A stretch of 10,010 bases of DNA from an uncultured Campylobacter sp. (GTDB lineage Bacteria > Campylobacterota > Campylobacteria > Campylobacterales > Campylobacteraceae): contig NZ_CALBWL010000049.1 in assembly GCF_937973075.1 (NCBI RefSeq), forward strand, positions 1-10,010. The letters run 5' to 3'. A program made the position numbers and the translations under genes. Under the pieces are notes generated by a model. The model worked only from the letters and a program-made list of their open reading frames with translations. It searched no databases and was not told the origin of the DNA. This document shows, piece after piece, positions 1 through 6,750 of this stretch (its first letter is position 1; each line of letters begins with the position of its first letter).

Positions 1-70
1 TTCTGCGTTTAGCATGCGTAGGAAGTATAAATCGAGTGCTGCGCGAATAGCGAAACTAAAAAGGAAACAG

Positions 71-775
71 ATGAAAGACGAAATTTTTAAAGAGCCTATC
101 AAAAAGCAGTTTGAGTTTGACGCCAGCGTCGCGTCGGTTTTTGACGATATGATCGGGCGCAGCGTGCCGTTTTATGAGGCTAGCACGCGGCTTAGCAGCG
201 AGCTTTTGGCGCGGATACTGCCGCAAAAGGCCCGCGTGATCGATCTTGGCTGCTCGACTGCGACCGCGCTGCTGTCGCTGTTTGCGCTGCGCCCCGATCT
301 GCGGCTGTGCGGCATTGACAGCTCGGAGGCGATGATACAAAACGCCCGCGCCAAGGCGGCGGCATTCGGCGCTAAGCTCGAGCTTAGCGTATCGGACGTG
401 CTGGATGCGAGTCTCGCGGACTGCGACGCCGTGATCCTAAACTACACCTTGCAGTTTATCAGACCGCCGCGCCGAGCCGCGCTCGTGAGCAAAATTTACG
501 ACGGATTGCGCGAGGGCGGGGTTTTTATCTTTAGCGAAAAGATCGTCTACGAAGAGCCTGCGCTCGCGCGCCGTATGATCGAAATTTACGAGGATTACAA
601 GCGCGCGCAGGGCTACTCGCGCTACGAGATCGCGCAAAAACGCGAGGCGCTTGAAAACGTGCTCGTGCCCTACACTGAGGCAGAAAACCGCACCTTGGCG
701 CTGAGCGCGGGCTTTAAGCGCGTCGAGAGTATCTTTAAATGGGCGAATTTTATGAGCTTTACGGCGTTTAAATAG
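71..775 (+). CDS. cmoA: Carboxy-S-adenosyl-L-methionine synthase CmoA
   Basis: CmoA converts S-adenosylmethionine and prephenate into carboxy-SAM and phenylpyruvate. CmoB then uses carboxy-SAM to make the wobble uridine-34 modification cmo5U in tRNAs; both act in the cytoplasm. The 234-residue protein has the class I methyltransferase fold signature VIDLGCS (residues 56-62), an acidic end of beta-2 (GIDSSEAMI, 81-89), the family motif LNYTLQF (123-129), SEK (155-157) and the CmoA-type stretch YKRAQGYSRYEIAQKR (176-191). The frame is open back to an ATG at 14, but I chose the ATG at 71: it has AAGGAAA just upstream, gives the usual family length, and the extra 19 basic residues do not look like family sequence. 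The gene is GC-rich (40 of 60 bases at 241-300 by hand count). No partner gene is adjacent. The family assignment is secure; the start is likely. Confidence 0.93.
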   Translation: MKDEIFKEPIKKQFEFDASVASVFDDMIGRSVPFYEASTRLSSELLARILPQKARVIDLGCSTATALLSLFALRPDLRLCGIDSSEAMIQNARAKAAAFGAKLELSVSDVLDASLADCDAVILNYTLQFIRPPRRAALVSKIYDGLREGGVFIFSEKIVYEEPALARRMIEIYEDYKRAQGYSRYEIAQKREALENVLVPYTEAENRTLALSAGFKRVESIFKWANFMSFTAFK

Positions 776-903
776 GCTTTAAATTTATACAAAACAAGAA
801 ATTTGCAATTTGCATATTTTTGGATTTTTACAATTTTCATAGTAATAGAATTTTAAAATTGTATGTACTAGGATTTTAAAACAACCTTATACGCTGAAAA
901 TAA

Positions 904-932
904 GGCGTGCGTATAGTTTCGAATCGCACGCC
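904..932 (-). terminator. Candidate intrinsic terminator behind the 239-residue protein gene
   Basis: A perfect 8-bp GC-rich inverted repeat (GGCGTGCG / CGCACGCC, loop of 13 bases) is followed on the minus strand by TTATTTT. It lies about 100 bases downstream of the stop of the minus-strand gene that ends at 1033, so it plausibly ends that transcript. The T run is imperfect and the loop is long. On the plus strand it would lie about 130 bases after cmoA, but there it has no T run. Confidence 0.45.
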
Positions 933-1032
933 CGAAAGGATAAAATTTAGTTTTAGTATATTGACACTTTTTTCTAAGTAAATTTCAAACCGCACGAAAA
1001 ATATAACTTCAAATGCGACTGAAATTTTAAAG

Positions 1033-1752
1033 CTAGTTCGTCTCTATTTGCTGCGCCTCTGAAGTTACTTCGATTTGTTCTTGAGGGCTTGCGTTTATGA
1101 TCAGTCCTGTTTCTTCGTTGACTTTTTCACCTACAACGCGATTTTCAAAATCGTCTAAGAAGCGCTTTGTGTCATCTAAAATTCTTTCATATTCGCGTAA
1201 TTTCTTGTTATAAACTAATAACTTATAAGTTTTAGATGTCAAAATACCGCCGCCTATCGCGCCTATTATAAACGACGCGATATAAGACCATTGAAAATAA
1301 AGTCCATTGCATATAAGACCTAATACTCCACCTGCAATGACGCCATAAACTACCAAGTCAGCGGCAAATTCAGGTTTAAGACTTTCGGTGTCAGCTAAGA
1401 TTTGATTTTCGTTGCTTATATTTCTAGTTACATTTTTAGTAACGCCACAATCCATATAACCGCCGTTTCTTTCCGCATAACCAGCCATTTCATCGCCATC
1501 TACAATTGCGAAATTTTCACCTAAAGCTACCCTAAATAAATCCTTACCCAGTCCTTTAAGCTGAAAAGTCCATATATGCGTGTGCGTGGTGCTAGTTCTA
1601 GTAGTCGTATAAGCTGTCGTATTGGTATTAATTCTACCACCATAAACAATGTCACCACTACTTGAGCCATACACATTCGTATCGGTTTCACTACTCATAT
1701 TCGTAAGCACCTCTTTTTTTGCGTTGATTGCGATGCCGTGAAAATAATCCAT
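1033..1752 (-). CDS. Unrecognised membrane protein, two predicted transmembrane segments
   Basis: I do not recognise this 239-residue protein. The N-terminal part (about residues 20-60) is Ser/Thr/Asn/Gly-rich, with runs such as TTAYTTTRTSTTHTH. A short, probably beta-rich segment follows (60-90, HIWTFQLKGLG to VDGDEMAGYAER). Two hydrophobic glycine-rich segments come next (about 131-153 and 156-173), which could form a membrane hairpin. After them is a charged, likely coiled-coil stretch (178-207) and an acidic/Gln-rich tail. No signal peptide is apparent. AAGGA seven bases before the ATG supports the start, and a possible -10 box (TATTAT on the minus strand, 1785-1790) lies upstream. It stands alone, with unrelated genes on both sides. 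Base use differs sharply from the neighbours: 18 of 60 G+C at 1381-1440 against 40 of 60 inside cmoA, which suggests recent acquisition. It is a real gene by length, start signal and sensible membrane topology; its function is unknown. Confidence 0.75.
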   Translation of the reverse strand: MDYFHGIAINAKKEVLTNMSSETDTNVYGSSSGDIVYGGRINTNTTAYTTTRTSTTHTHIWTFQLKGLGKDLFRVALGENFAIVDGDEMAGYAERNGGYMDCGVTKNVTRNISNENQILADTESLKPEFAADLVVYGVIAGGVLGLICNGLYFQWSYIASFIIGAIGGGILTSKTYKLLVYNKKLREYERILDDTKRFLDDFENRVVGEKVNEETGLIINASPQEQIEVTSEAQQIETN

Positions 1753-1871
1753 TAATAATCCTTGAATTAAAATAAGATTTATAAATAATACGCCCCACCC
1801 TATTAAAATTCGCTGAATTTTTATAAAGCGAAATTTTAAATAGATGCGGCGGCATTTTTCGCTTAAATTTT

Positions 1872-1991
1872 AAAAGCGATCTAGACAACCCGAGCAAAAA
1901 TTTAGATCCGAACGGCAATAACAGCGGCAATTCAAGCGATAAGAATTCAGATAATTTAAATGGCGAAAATAAAACGATAGGCGTAATTTAA
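1872..1991 (+). pseudogene. Possible C-terminal remnant of a low-complexity protein
   Basis: This plus-strand frame reads as a hydrophilic Asn/Ser/Asp-rich tail (NPSKNLDPNGNNSGNSSDKN, then NSDNLNGENKTIGVI) before a TAA at 1989-1991. The frame stays open only back to 1827 and has no ATG and no ribosome binding site. The upstream part (1827-1871) does not look like protein. The composition resembles the low-complexity tail of the TRAP binding protein at 5432-6625. This could be the eroded end of a lost gene, or chance low-complexity sequence in AT-rich DNA. Confidence 0.22.
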
Positions 1992-2209
1992 AATGTCAAA
2001 ATTTTGCAAGCCACTAGCAAGAAGCAAGAAAGTTGCGGCAAAGCAAAAGCATTACATCGAGACAAAGGCGTTCGCCGAAGCGAGAAATGTTGCGTCAAGA
2101 CAAGGCGTTGCGGACAAGCGAATGGCGAACGGATGAATTTTAAAACGTTAAAATTTGACGACACTGCATTTTAGAATTTCAAAACCGCAATCGCTGAAAT
2201 TCCAGGCAT

Positions 2210-2237
2210 AAAAAAGCGCCCGCCGTTTGGCGGACGC
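2210..2237 (-). terminator. Intrinsic terminator of rpsO
   Basis: On the minus strand a 9-bp stem (GCGTCCGCC / GGCGGGCGC, one G-U pair) with a 4-base loop is followed directly by six T residues. It starts about 50 bases after the rpsO stop codon. This is a textbook factor-independent terminator. Confidence 0.9.
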
Positions 2238-2286
2238 CGTGTATAATCGCGACGGACAAAATAAACGCCGCCGCGAACAAAGGAGC

Positions 2287-2559
2287 TTATTTATCTCTTA
2301 AATTTAACTCGCTAACGAGCTTGGAGTAAACTGCGTAGTCTTTGTTTTTAAGATATTTCATCATTCTTTTGCGCTGACCTACTAGCTTTAGCAGTCCTAA
2401 GCGAGATGAAAAATCTTTCGGATTTGCTTGCAAATGAGTGGTAAGAAGCGTGATCCTCTCGGTAAGAAGCGCGATTTGCACCTCTGCAGAGCCCGTATCC
2501 TTCTCTCTTCTAGCGAATTTCGCAACTATCTGTGCTTTTTGAGCCGTGTCTAAAGCCAT
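2287..2559 (-). CDS. rpsO: 30S ribosomal protein S15
   Basis: S15 is a primary 16S rRNA-binding protein. It binds the central-domain three-way junction early in 30S assembly and contributes to a bridge with the 50S subunit. The 90-residue protein has the family length and its hallmarks: FARREKDTGSAEVQIALLTERI near the start (about residues 15-36), then LTTHLQANPKDFSSRLGLLKLVGQRKRMMKYL (about 39-70). The start is fixed by a strong ribosome binding site (AGGAGG five bases before the ATG). The gene has its own -10 box upstream and a strong terminator downstream, so it looks monocistronic. From memory, the same neighbour arrangement, S15 divergent from an Rrf2 regulator, occurs in Campylobacter jejuni. 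S15 represses its own translation in several bacteria; whether this short leader does so cannot be judged here. Confidence 0.98.
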   Translation of the reverse strand: MALDTAQKAQIVAKFARREKDTGSAEVQIALLTERITLLTTHLQANPKDFSSRLGLLKLVGQRKRMMKYLKNKDYAVYSKLVSELNLRDK

Positions 2560-2590
2560 GATGACCTCCTGATCGGTAAAATAGGAAGCG

Positions 2591-2596
2591 ATTATA
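2591..2596 (-). promoter_or_regulatory. -10 box of the rpsO promoter
   Basis: The minus strand reads AAGTATAATCGC, a perfect TATAAT, about 32 bases upstream of the rpsO start codon. The upstream bases are AT-rich with no clear -35, as is usual for sigma-70 promoters in Campylobacter. Confidence 0.75.
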
Positions 2597-2628
2597 CTTA
2601 ATTAACCTAAATTTTTGCTTTCTTTGTG

Positions 2629-2634
2629 TAAAAT
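2629..2634 (+). promoter_or_regulatory. Candidate -10 box of the Rrf2-led operon
   Basis: TAAAAT is preceded by TTTGTG, giving an extended -10 of the TGnTAAAAT kind. It would start transcription near 2641, about 23 bases before the regulator's ATG. The palindromic bases just downstream (ATGCATGC, 2633-2640) overlap the expected start point and could serve as an operator for autoregulation, which is usual for Rrf2 proteins. The operator idea is inference. Confidence 0.5.
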
Positions 2635-2663
2635 GCATGCTTTGACACCAAAGGAGAAAATAA

Positions 2664-3077
2664 ATGCTTTTTACAAAAGCAAGCGAATACGCCCTGCTTT
2701 CAATGATCTGCATCGCGGGCAAGGAGGAGTCGATGGATGTCGATTCGATCTCTAGCGAGCTTGGAATTTCACGCAGCTTTTTGGCTAAAATTTTACAAAA
2801 TTTAGCTCGCGCGGGACTTCTAAATTCCTTCAAAGGCGCAAAAGGCGGCTTTGTGCTCGCGCGCAATGCGGACGAGATCACGCTAAGCGAGATCATCAAA
2901 AGCGCTGAAAGACGCAAGGCGACGGTATTTGACTGCACTGCCGAGGGGATCGACGCCTGCCCAAACGGTCGCACGCTATGCCGCGTCAATCTAATGTTCG
3001 GCGAACTTCAAGAGAAAGTCGATGAGTATATGGATACGATCACGCTAGCAGACATTATCGGCAAAGAGCGCAAATGA
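2664..3077 (+). CDS. Rrf2-family transcriptional regulator with three conserved-type cysteines
   Basis: Rrf2 proteins are dimeric winged-helix DNA-binding regulators. Many (IscR, NsrR, RirA) sense iron-sulfur status, nitric oxide or iron through a cluster held by three cysteines. This 137-residue protein has the family opening LFTKASEYALLSM (2-14), a helix-turn-helix around residues 26-49 (DSISSELGISRSFLAKILQN), the wing with KGAKGGFVLAR (57-67), and three cysteines at 91, 99 and 106. IscR uses spacings of five and five residues; here the spacings are seven and six, so the sensed signal cannot be assigned. AAGGAGAA precedes the ATG. The gene leads an operon: its TGA overlaps the ATG of the phosphoesterase gene by four bases (ATGA). 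The family is secure; cluster binding is inferred. Confidence 0.9.
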   Translation: MLFTKASEYALLSMICIAGKEESMDVDSISSELGISRSFLAKILQNLARAGLLNSFKGAKGGFVLARNADEITLSEIIKSAERRKATVFDCTAEGIDACPNGRTLCRVNLMFGELQEKVDEYMDTITLADIIGKERK

Positions 3078-4126
3078 AAATATATCACCTCAGCCACACC
3101 GATCTAGACGGCTACGGCGCGCAGTTCGTCGCGGCGCACTACCTGACGGACGTGGAATTTTTCAATGCCAACTACGGCAAAGAGATAAACGAAAAATTTG
3201 ATCTCATCCTCGCTCGTATCGACGAGCGGCTCGCCGTAAACGCAGGCGAGAAAAGCCTGGTTTTGATCACCGATCTAAATTTACTGCCCGCGCAGTGCGA
3301 GAAATTTAGCGGCGAACTAGCCCGTCGCAACGCCCGCGCGATCCTTCTGGATCATCATCAAAGCGGACTTGAGTGCGCGAAAAAATTCCCGTGGTATTTC
3401 CTGGACTCATCGCGCTGCGCCACGAAGATCACTTATGATTTTTTCAGCGCGATGTTCGGCGGCTCGCCGCGGCTGGATAAGCTCGTGCGCGTCGTAAACG
3501 CCGTGGATATCTGGCTTAAAGACGAGAGCGAGTTTGAGCTCGGCAAGGTCTGCCTCGGTATGGTCTCGGGCGCGAAAGAGATCAATAAGATCATGTTTGA
3601 GCGGGAAAGCAGGGATTATATCTTTTTCTTGCTAGAAAAAATTTTTAAATTTCAAGACGAGCCGAGCGCACACATCGCGCTAGATAGCGCACTGCACGGC
3701 ATAAAGAAAGAATTTTTTAAAAGCGAGCGCGACGATACGCTAAGCAATCTCGTTTCGCATTTCGTAGTCGCCCGTCTAAGCGCGCAAAAGCAGCGCTTTG
3801 CGATCGACTACCTCGGTAAAAAGGGTATTTTGACCTACAATATCGGCAACGTAAGCGTCATCGGCAACGACTTTTTGACGCAAAACTCCGATGTCGATTT
3901 TTTCATCGATGTAACGAGCAAAAAAACGCTCAGCTTTCGCGCCGACGGCAAAATCGACGTTAGCGAAATGGCAAAGCTGCTCCTCGGCGGCGGCGGGCAC
4001 GTAAACGCGAGCGGCGGGATGTTTGCAGGCTTTAAAGACGCGAGCTCGTACGAAACCGTAAAGGCGCAAATCGTGGATCTAATCGAGAAAAAAACTCAAA
4101 TTTCAAAGGAAGAAGATGAAAAATAA
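3074..4126 (+). CDS. DHH/DHHA1 phosphoesterase, NrnB-like
   Basis: The family hydrolyses phosphodiester bonds using two Mn or Mg ions; members include RecJ, NrnA/NrnB oligoribonucleases and c-di-AMP or pAp phosphatases. The 350-residue protein has the expected motifs in order: HTDLDGYGAQ (8-17, metal-binding Asp10 and Asp12), Asp67 in LITDLN, the signature DHH at 93-95 followed by QSG, Asp145 in VNAVDIW, and the C-terminal DHHA1 motif GGGGHVNASGG (305-315). No membrane segment, signal peptide or extra CBS or GGDEF domain is present, so a cytoplasmic nanoRNase or nucleotide phosphatase is most likely. Its start overlaps the regulator's stop by four bases and its end overlaps the next gene by 11, implying translational coupling. 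The exact substrate (short RNAs, pAp or cyclic dinucleotide products) cannot be read from the sequence. Confidence 0.9.
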   Translation: MKIYHLSHTDLDGYGAQFVAAHYLTDVEFFNANYGKEINEKFDLILARIDERLAVNAGEKSLVLITDLNLLPAQCEKFSGELARRNARAILLDHHQSGLECAKKFPWYFLDSSRCATKITYDFFSAMFGGSPRLDKLVRVVNAVDIWLKDESEFELGKVCLGMVSGAKEINKIMFERESRDYIFFLLEKIFKFQDEPSAHIALDSALHGIKKEFFKSERDDTLSNLVSHFVVARLSAQKQRFAIDYLGKKGILTYNIGNVSVIGNDFLTQNSDVDFFIDVTSKKTLSFRADGKIDVSEMAKLLLGGGGHVNASGGMFAGFKDASSYETVKAQIVDLIEKKTQISKEEDEK

Positions 4127-4358
4127 TGACGAAAAAATCGCCGAGCAGGACCTCATCTACGAGATCAACATCCTGCTTGACGCGATGCTGCTCTACGCGG
4201 GCGTGAGGCGCGAGCGGCTCGCTGATGCGGCGCAGCTGTATATCGAAAATATCGACACAGTGCTTGCGAACTCGGACGCTAGCGGCGCGGATGAGGTAAT
4301 CGCCGTGGTTGAGTTTTTACGCAGCAAACACGCGGAGTTGTTTGAAAATAAGGGCTAA
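4116..4358 (+). CDS. Small acidic helical protein of unknown function, third gene of the Rrf2-DHH operon
   Basis: I do not recognise this 80-residue protein. It appears all-helical and acidic, with an amphipathic segment (DLIYEINILLDAMLLYAGV, 12-30), a charged stretch (RRERLADAAQLYIENI, 31-46) and a final helix (ADEVIAVVEFLRSKHAELFE, 58-77). It has no signal peptide, cysteine or long membrane span. The start is supported by AAGGAAGA just upstream, and the 11-base overlap with the phosphoesterase gene argues for coupled translation. The codon use matches its neighbours. A role linked to the phosphoesterase is suggested only by position. No T-rich hairpin is evident directly after the stop. Confidence 0.75.
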   Translation: MKNNDEKIAEQDLIYEINILLDAMLLYAGVRRERLADAAQLYIENIDTVLANSDASGADEVIAVVEFLRSKHAELFENKG

Positions 4359-5431
4359 GCGCGAAATTTTAAGCGAAATTCTGCGAGCTAGAATTTTACT
4401 AAGCGCAAACTATGCGGAGTAAAATTTCATTTAGCGCAGAAATTTATAGAGCGAGAGATCCGCGAGATAAAATTTTGCGAAATAGAATTTCTAAAATGCG
4501 GAATGCAGAATTTTGCGGACTTAGGCTCAAAATTTTAAAATTTAGCAAGCAGGCTTTGCGAATAAAATTTTATGGCATAGCAGTTGCAGAATTTTGTTTT
4601 AAAATTTTATGCTGTCAAACAAGAGTAAAATTTCAAGGCTTAGAATTTACGCTAAGAAAATTCCGCGCAATAGCAAATTCGAAATTTTAAGTGCATTTTG
4701 CGGCACGGAATTTTGCAAAAAATTTTAGACAACGCGGGATGGCTCTGCGTAAAATTCTAATCTAGGCTTCGCGCGGAATTTGCATCAAAACTCCACGCGG
4801 AATTTTGCGCTCAACTAAGGCGCAAAATTTAAATATAAAGGCTAAACTTTTGCTTGCCTGTGATGCAAAGATTACCCAGATTGCGGAATTTTAAATTTAA
4901 AAGCACGATTCTGCCGTCTAAGATCAAAAAATGGCGTAGCGTCTAAGCTTGCCGATAATGACAAAGCTCGCTTTGAAAGGAAGGGAGAATTTTATCTGCA
5001 AAAGCGCGTAAATGGCACTTTAAGATACTTTTGTCATTTCTAAGAAAAAAAGATCCGCGCCAGAGGCTTTTAAGCAAGCGCGCTTGATAAAATATTATCG
5101 CTAGATATGACGCAGGTGCAAGTAAGTACGCCCGAACACATGACAAAATTAAAACGAACGCGGCACTCTATCATCGCAAAAGCCAGGCACCGTAAAATAA
5201 AAAGCTTGGGCAGGGCGCTAAGAAGTAAAATGTCGCGAAATAAGATATTTGCAGAGCAAGGCGCCGATAAGATGAAGCGTCGTAAAATAGAATAGAAAAC
5301 AACGCGTGGATAAAAATAGGCACCGCGAATCAGAATTTCGTAGCAGTAACGCAGGACGCGATTAAATTTTAAGCAGATGTCGCGCTAAATTTTGAAATTT
5401 TATGAATTTAAAACTTTATGAAAGGATAGAA
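4359..5431. other. Long non-coding stretch dense in AATTTT words
   Basis: About 1.07 kb without a credible gene. By hand I count 13 copies of AATTTT between 4361 and 4900, often as GAATTTTGC or AAAATTTTA and often next to GCGG or GCGAA. Two copies of a near-identical word, GCGGAATTTGC (4773) and GCGGAATTTTGC (4797), sit 24 bases apart. Open frames of 60-90 codons exist (4412-4690, 5107-5295 on plus; 4943-5146 on minus). Their products are just translations of these words, lack ribosome binding sites and look like no protein family. The stretch from about 4900 to 5330 is less repetitive and shows nothing I can name. It could be decayed coding DNA or a spacer. Confidence 0.6.
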
Positions 5432-6625
5432 ATGAAAAAGATTTTTTTGTTTGCATGTCTCATGCTTTTGGGCTCGCAGCTTTTCGGCGACGATAAGGTA
5501 TATCGCCTAAGACTTGCTAGTACGTGGGAGGCGACTACGCCCGTTTTGGGCGCTGCTGCTGAGGATTTTAAAAACTATGCCGAAAGCCTTAGCGGTGGTA
5601 GGCTTCAGATCCGCATCGATACGCCGAGCAAGCACAAGGCAAGCTTTGGCGTATTCGACTTCGTCAAAAGCGGTCAATACGATCTAGGATATACTTCGCT
5701 TTATTATTATAAAGGCAAAGACGCCAAAACTATGCTCTGGACGGCGGTGCCTTTCGGTATGACTACTGATGAGCAACACGCGTGGTATTATTATGGTGGT
5801 GGGCGAGAGCTTAACGATAAGATGTTCGCACAATACGGTATGAAGACCTTTTTGATGGGATCTACCGGCATGCAAATGGGCGGCTGGTTTAAAAAAGAGA
5901 TCAACTCGGTCGCAGATTTGCAAGGGCTTAAATTCCGCATACCAGGGCTAGGCGGAGAGGTGATGAGCAAGCTGGGTGCCACTATAAACACGGTGCCTAC
6001 GGGCGAGCTATTTATGGCGTTAGAGATGGGTACGATCGACGCGGTCGAGTGGGTAAGCCCTGTCTATGATATGCCGCTTGGATTTCACAAAGTGGCTAAA
6101 TACTACTACACAGGCTGGCAAGAGCCTATGGGAGACTGCCAGCTGCTGGTAAATCAAAAGGCGCTAGAGAAGCTGCCTGCGGATCTTCAAGCGATCTTAG
6201 AGGCTGCGGCAAGACTTGCTGGCGAGAACTTCCAAAATAAAGGCTTTTACGAAAACGCTCGCATTTGGGCGGAGCTAAAAGCGCAGTTTCCGGACGTGCA
6301 AGTGCGCGACTTCCCTGCGGACGTGATAGCCGCGCTTAAAAAAGCAACGAATGAAATCTTAGACGAGGAAGCGGCGAAAGATCCGATGTTTAAAGAGATC
6401 CTAGACAGCCAGCGCGCGTTTTTGAAAATCGGTAGAGAATGGAATAAAATAAGCACCGTAGCCTACATAAATAACGTAAGCGGCATCGCGGGCGAAAGCA
6501 TAGCAAATCCAATCTCCGCAGGCTCTAGCGGTACGACAAACTCAGATTCTGCAAGCAGCGAAAATCGCGGCGCTGCAAGCGATTCTAATGCGACGGACGG
6601 CAAAAATTTAGGCGCGACAAAGTAA
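5432..6625 (+). CDS. TRAP-type transporter periplasmic solute-binding protein (DctP/TakP-like) with a low-complexity tail
   Basis: This family captures organic acids in the periplasm and delivers them to a DctQM membrane symporter driven by sodium. The 397-residue protein begins with a Sec signal peptide (MKKIFLFACLMLLGSQLFG, likely cleaved before Asp20). The DctP-fold body contains GMQMGGWFKKE (146-156), LKFRIPGLGGEVMSKLGA (166-183, with the conserved Arg169) and IDAVEWVSP (202-210). In TakP-type proteins that bind 2-oxo acids with sodium, the Glu-Trp pair (206-207 here) is part of the site, so a carboxylate ligand is likely. I chose the ATG at 5432 because GAAAGGA lies just before it and it directly opens the signal peptide; an ATG ten codons upstream does neither. 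Residues 350-397 form a Ser/Asn/Ala-rich tail not expected in the family. No dctQ or dctM is within the window. Confidence 0.9.
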   Translation: MKKIFLFACLMLLGSQLFGDDKVYRLRLASTWEATTPVLGAAAEDFKNYAESLSGGRLQIRIDTPSKHKASFGVFDFVKSGQYDLGYTSLYYYKGKDAKTMLWTAVPFGMTTDEQHAWYYYGGGRELNDKMFAQYGMKTFLMGSTGMQMGGWFKKEINSVADLQGLKFRIPGLGGEVMSKLGATINTVPTGELFMALEMGTIDAVEWVSPVYDMPLGFHKVAKYYYTGWQEPMGDCQLLVNQKALEKLPADLQAILEAAARLAGENFQNKGFYENARIWAELKAQFPDVQVRDFPADVIAALKKATNEILDEEAAKDPMFKEILDSQRAFLKIGREWNKISTVAYINNVSGIAGESIANPISAGSSGTTNSDSASSENRGAASDSNATDGKNLGATK

Positions 6626-6663
6626 AGTGGGCGCTGCGAGCGTAAAAATTAAGGCGCGACAAA
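6602..6663 (+). repeat. Duplicated 20-base word spanning the end of the TRAP protein gene
   Basis: The last codons of the TRAP gene (6602-6621) recur 42 bases later at 6644-6663 with two or fewer differences. One is a T-to-A change that turns the Leu codon of the first copy into TAA in the same frame. A second shared word, GGCGCTGC(A/G)AGCG, occurs at 6569-6581 and 6630-6642. The coding tail and the DNA behind it therefore appear to be built from the same decaying repeat. Confidence 0.6.
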
Positions 6664-6697
6664 TAGACCGGCACAATAAGTAGCTCAGGCGCGATAA

Positions 6698-6747
6698 GCG
6701 GCAGAAATTCTAACTACTTTTAAATAAAGTAGATGGAATTCTGCCGC
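6698..6747. repeat. Long imperfect hairpin, 50 bases
   Basis: The outer arms GCGGCAGAA(A)TTC (6698-6710) and GAATTCTGCCGC (6736/6737-6747) are inverted copies with one bulged base. After a short mismatch an inner 7-bp stem follows (CTACTTT 6714-6720, AAAGTAG 6726-6732) with a 5-base loop. It lies 73 bases after the TRAP gene stop, so it may end or stabilise that transcript. There is no T run behind it, so a classical intrinsic terminator is doubtful. Confidence 0.65.
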
Positions 6748-6750
6748 AGC

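Noticed and set aside
14..70. Nineteen-residue basic extension of CmoA
   Set aside because: The ATG at 71 has AAGGAAA upstream and gives the normal family length.
829..863. Nine-base inverted repeat TACAATTTT / AAAATTGTA after cmoA
   Set aside because: The arms are AT-only words common throughout the window, the loop is long and no T run follows; likely chance.
1993..2136. Plus-strand open frame of 47 codons (starts MSKFCKPLARSKKVAAKQ)
   Set aside because: No ribosome binding site; the basic, Lys/Ala-rich product looks like translated intergenic words.
4412..4690. Plus-strand open frame of 92 codons
   Set aside because: The product is a string of KIL, KF and EF pieces from AATTTT words; no ribosome binding site and no family resemblance.
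4943..5146. Minus-strand open frame of 67 codons
   Set aside because: No start signal, no recognisable sequence, and it overlaps another equally weak frame.
5107..5295. Plus-strand open frame of 62 codons, very basic
   Set aside because: No ribosome binding site before the ATG, and the composition simply follows the surrounding non-coding sequence. I would reconsider if it were conserved in relatives.
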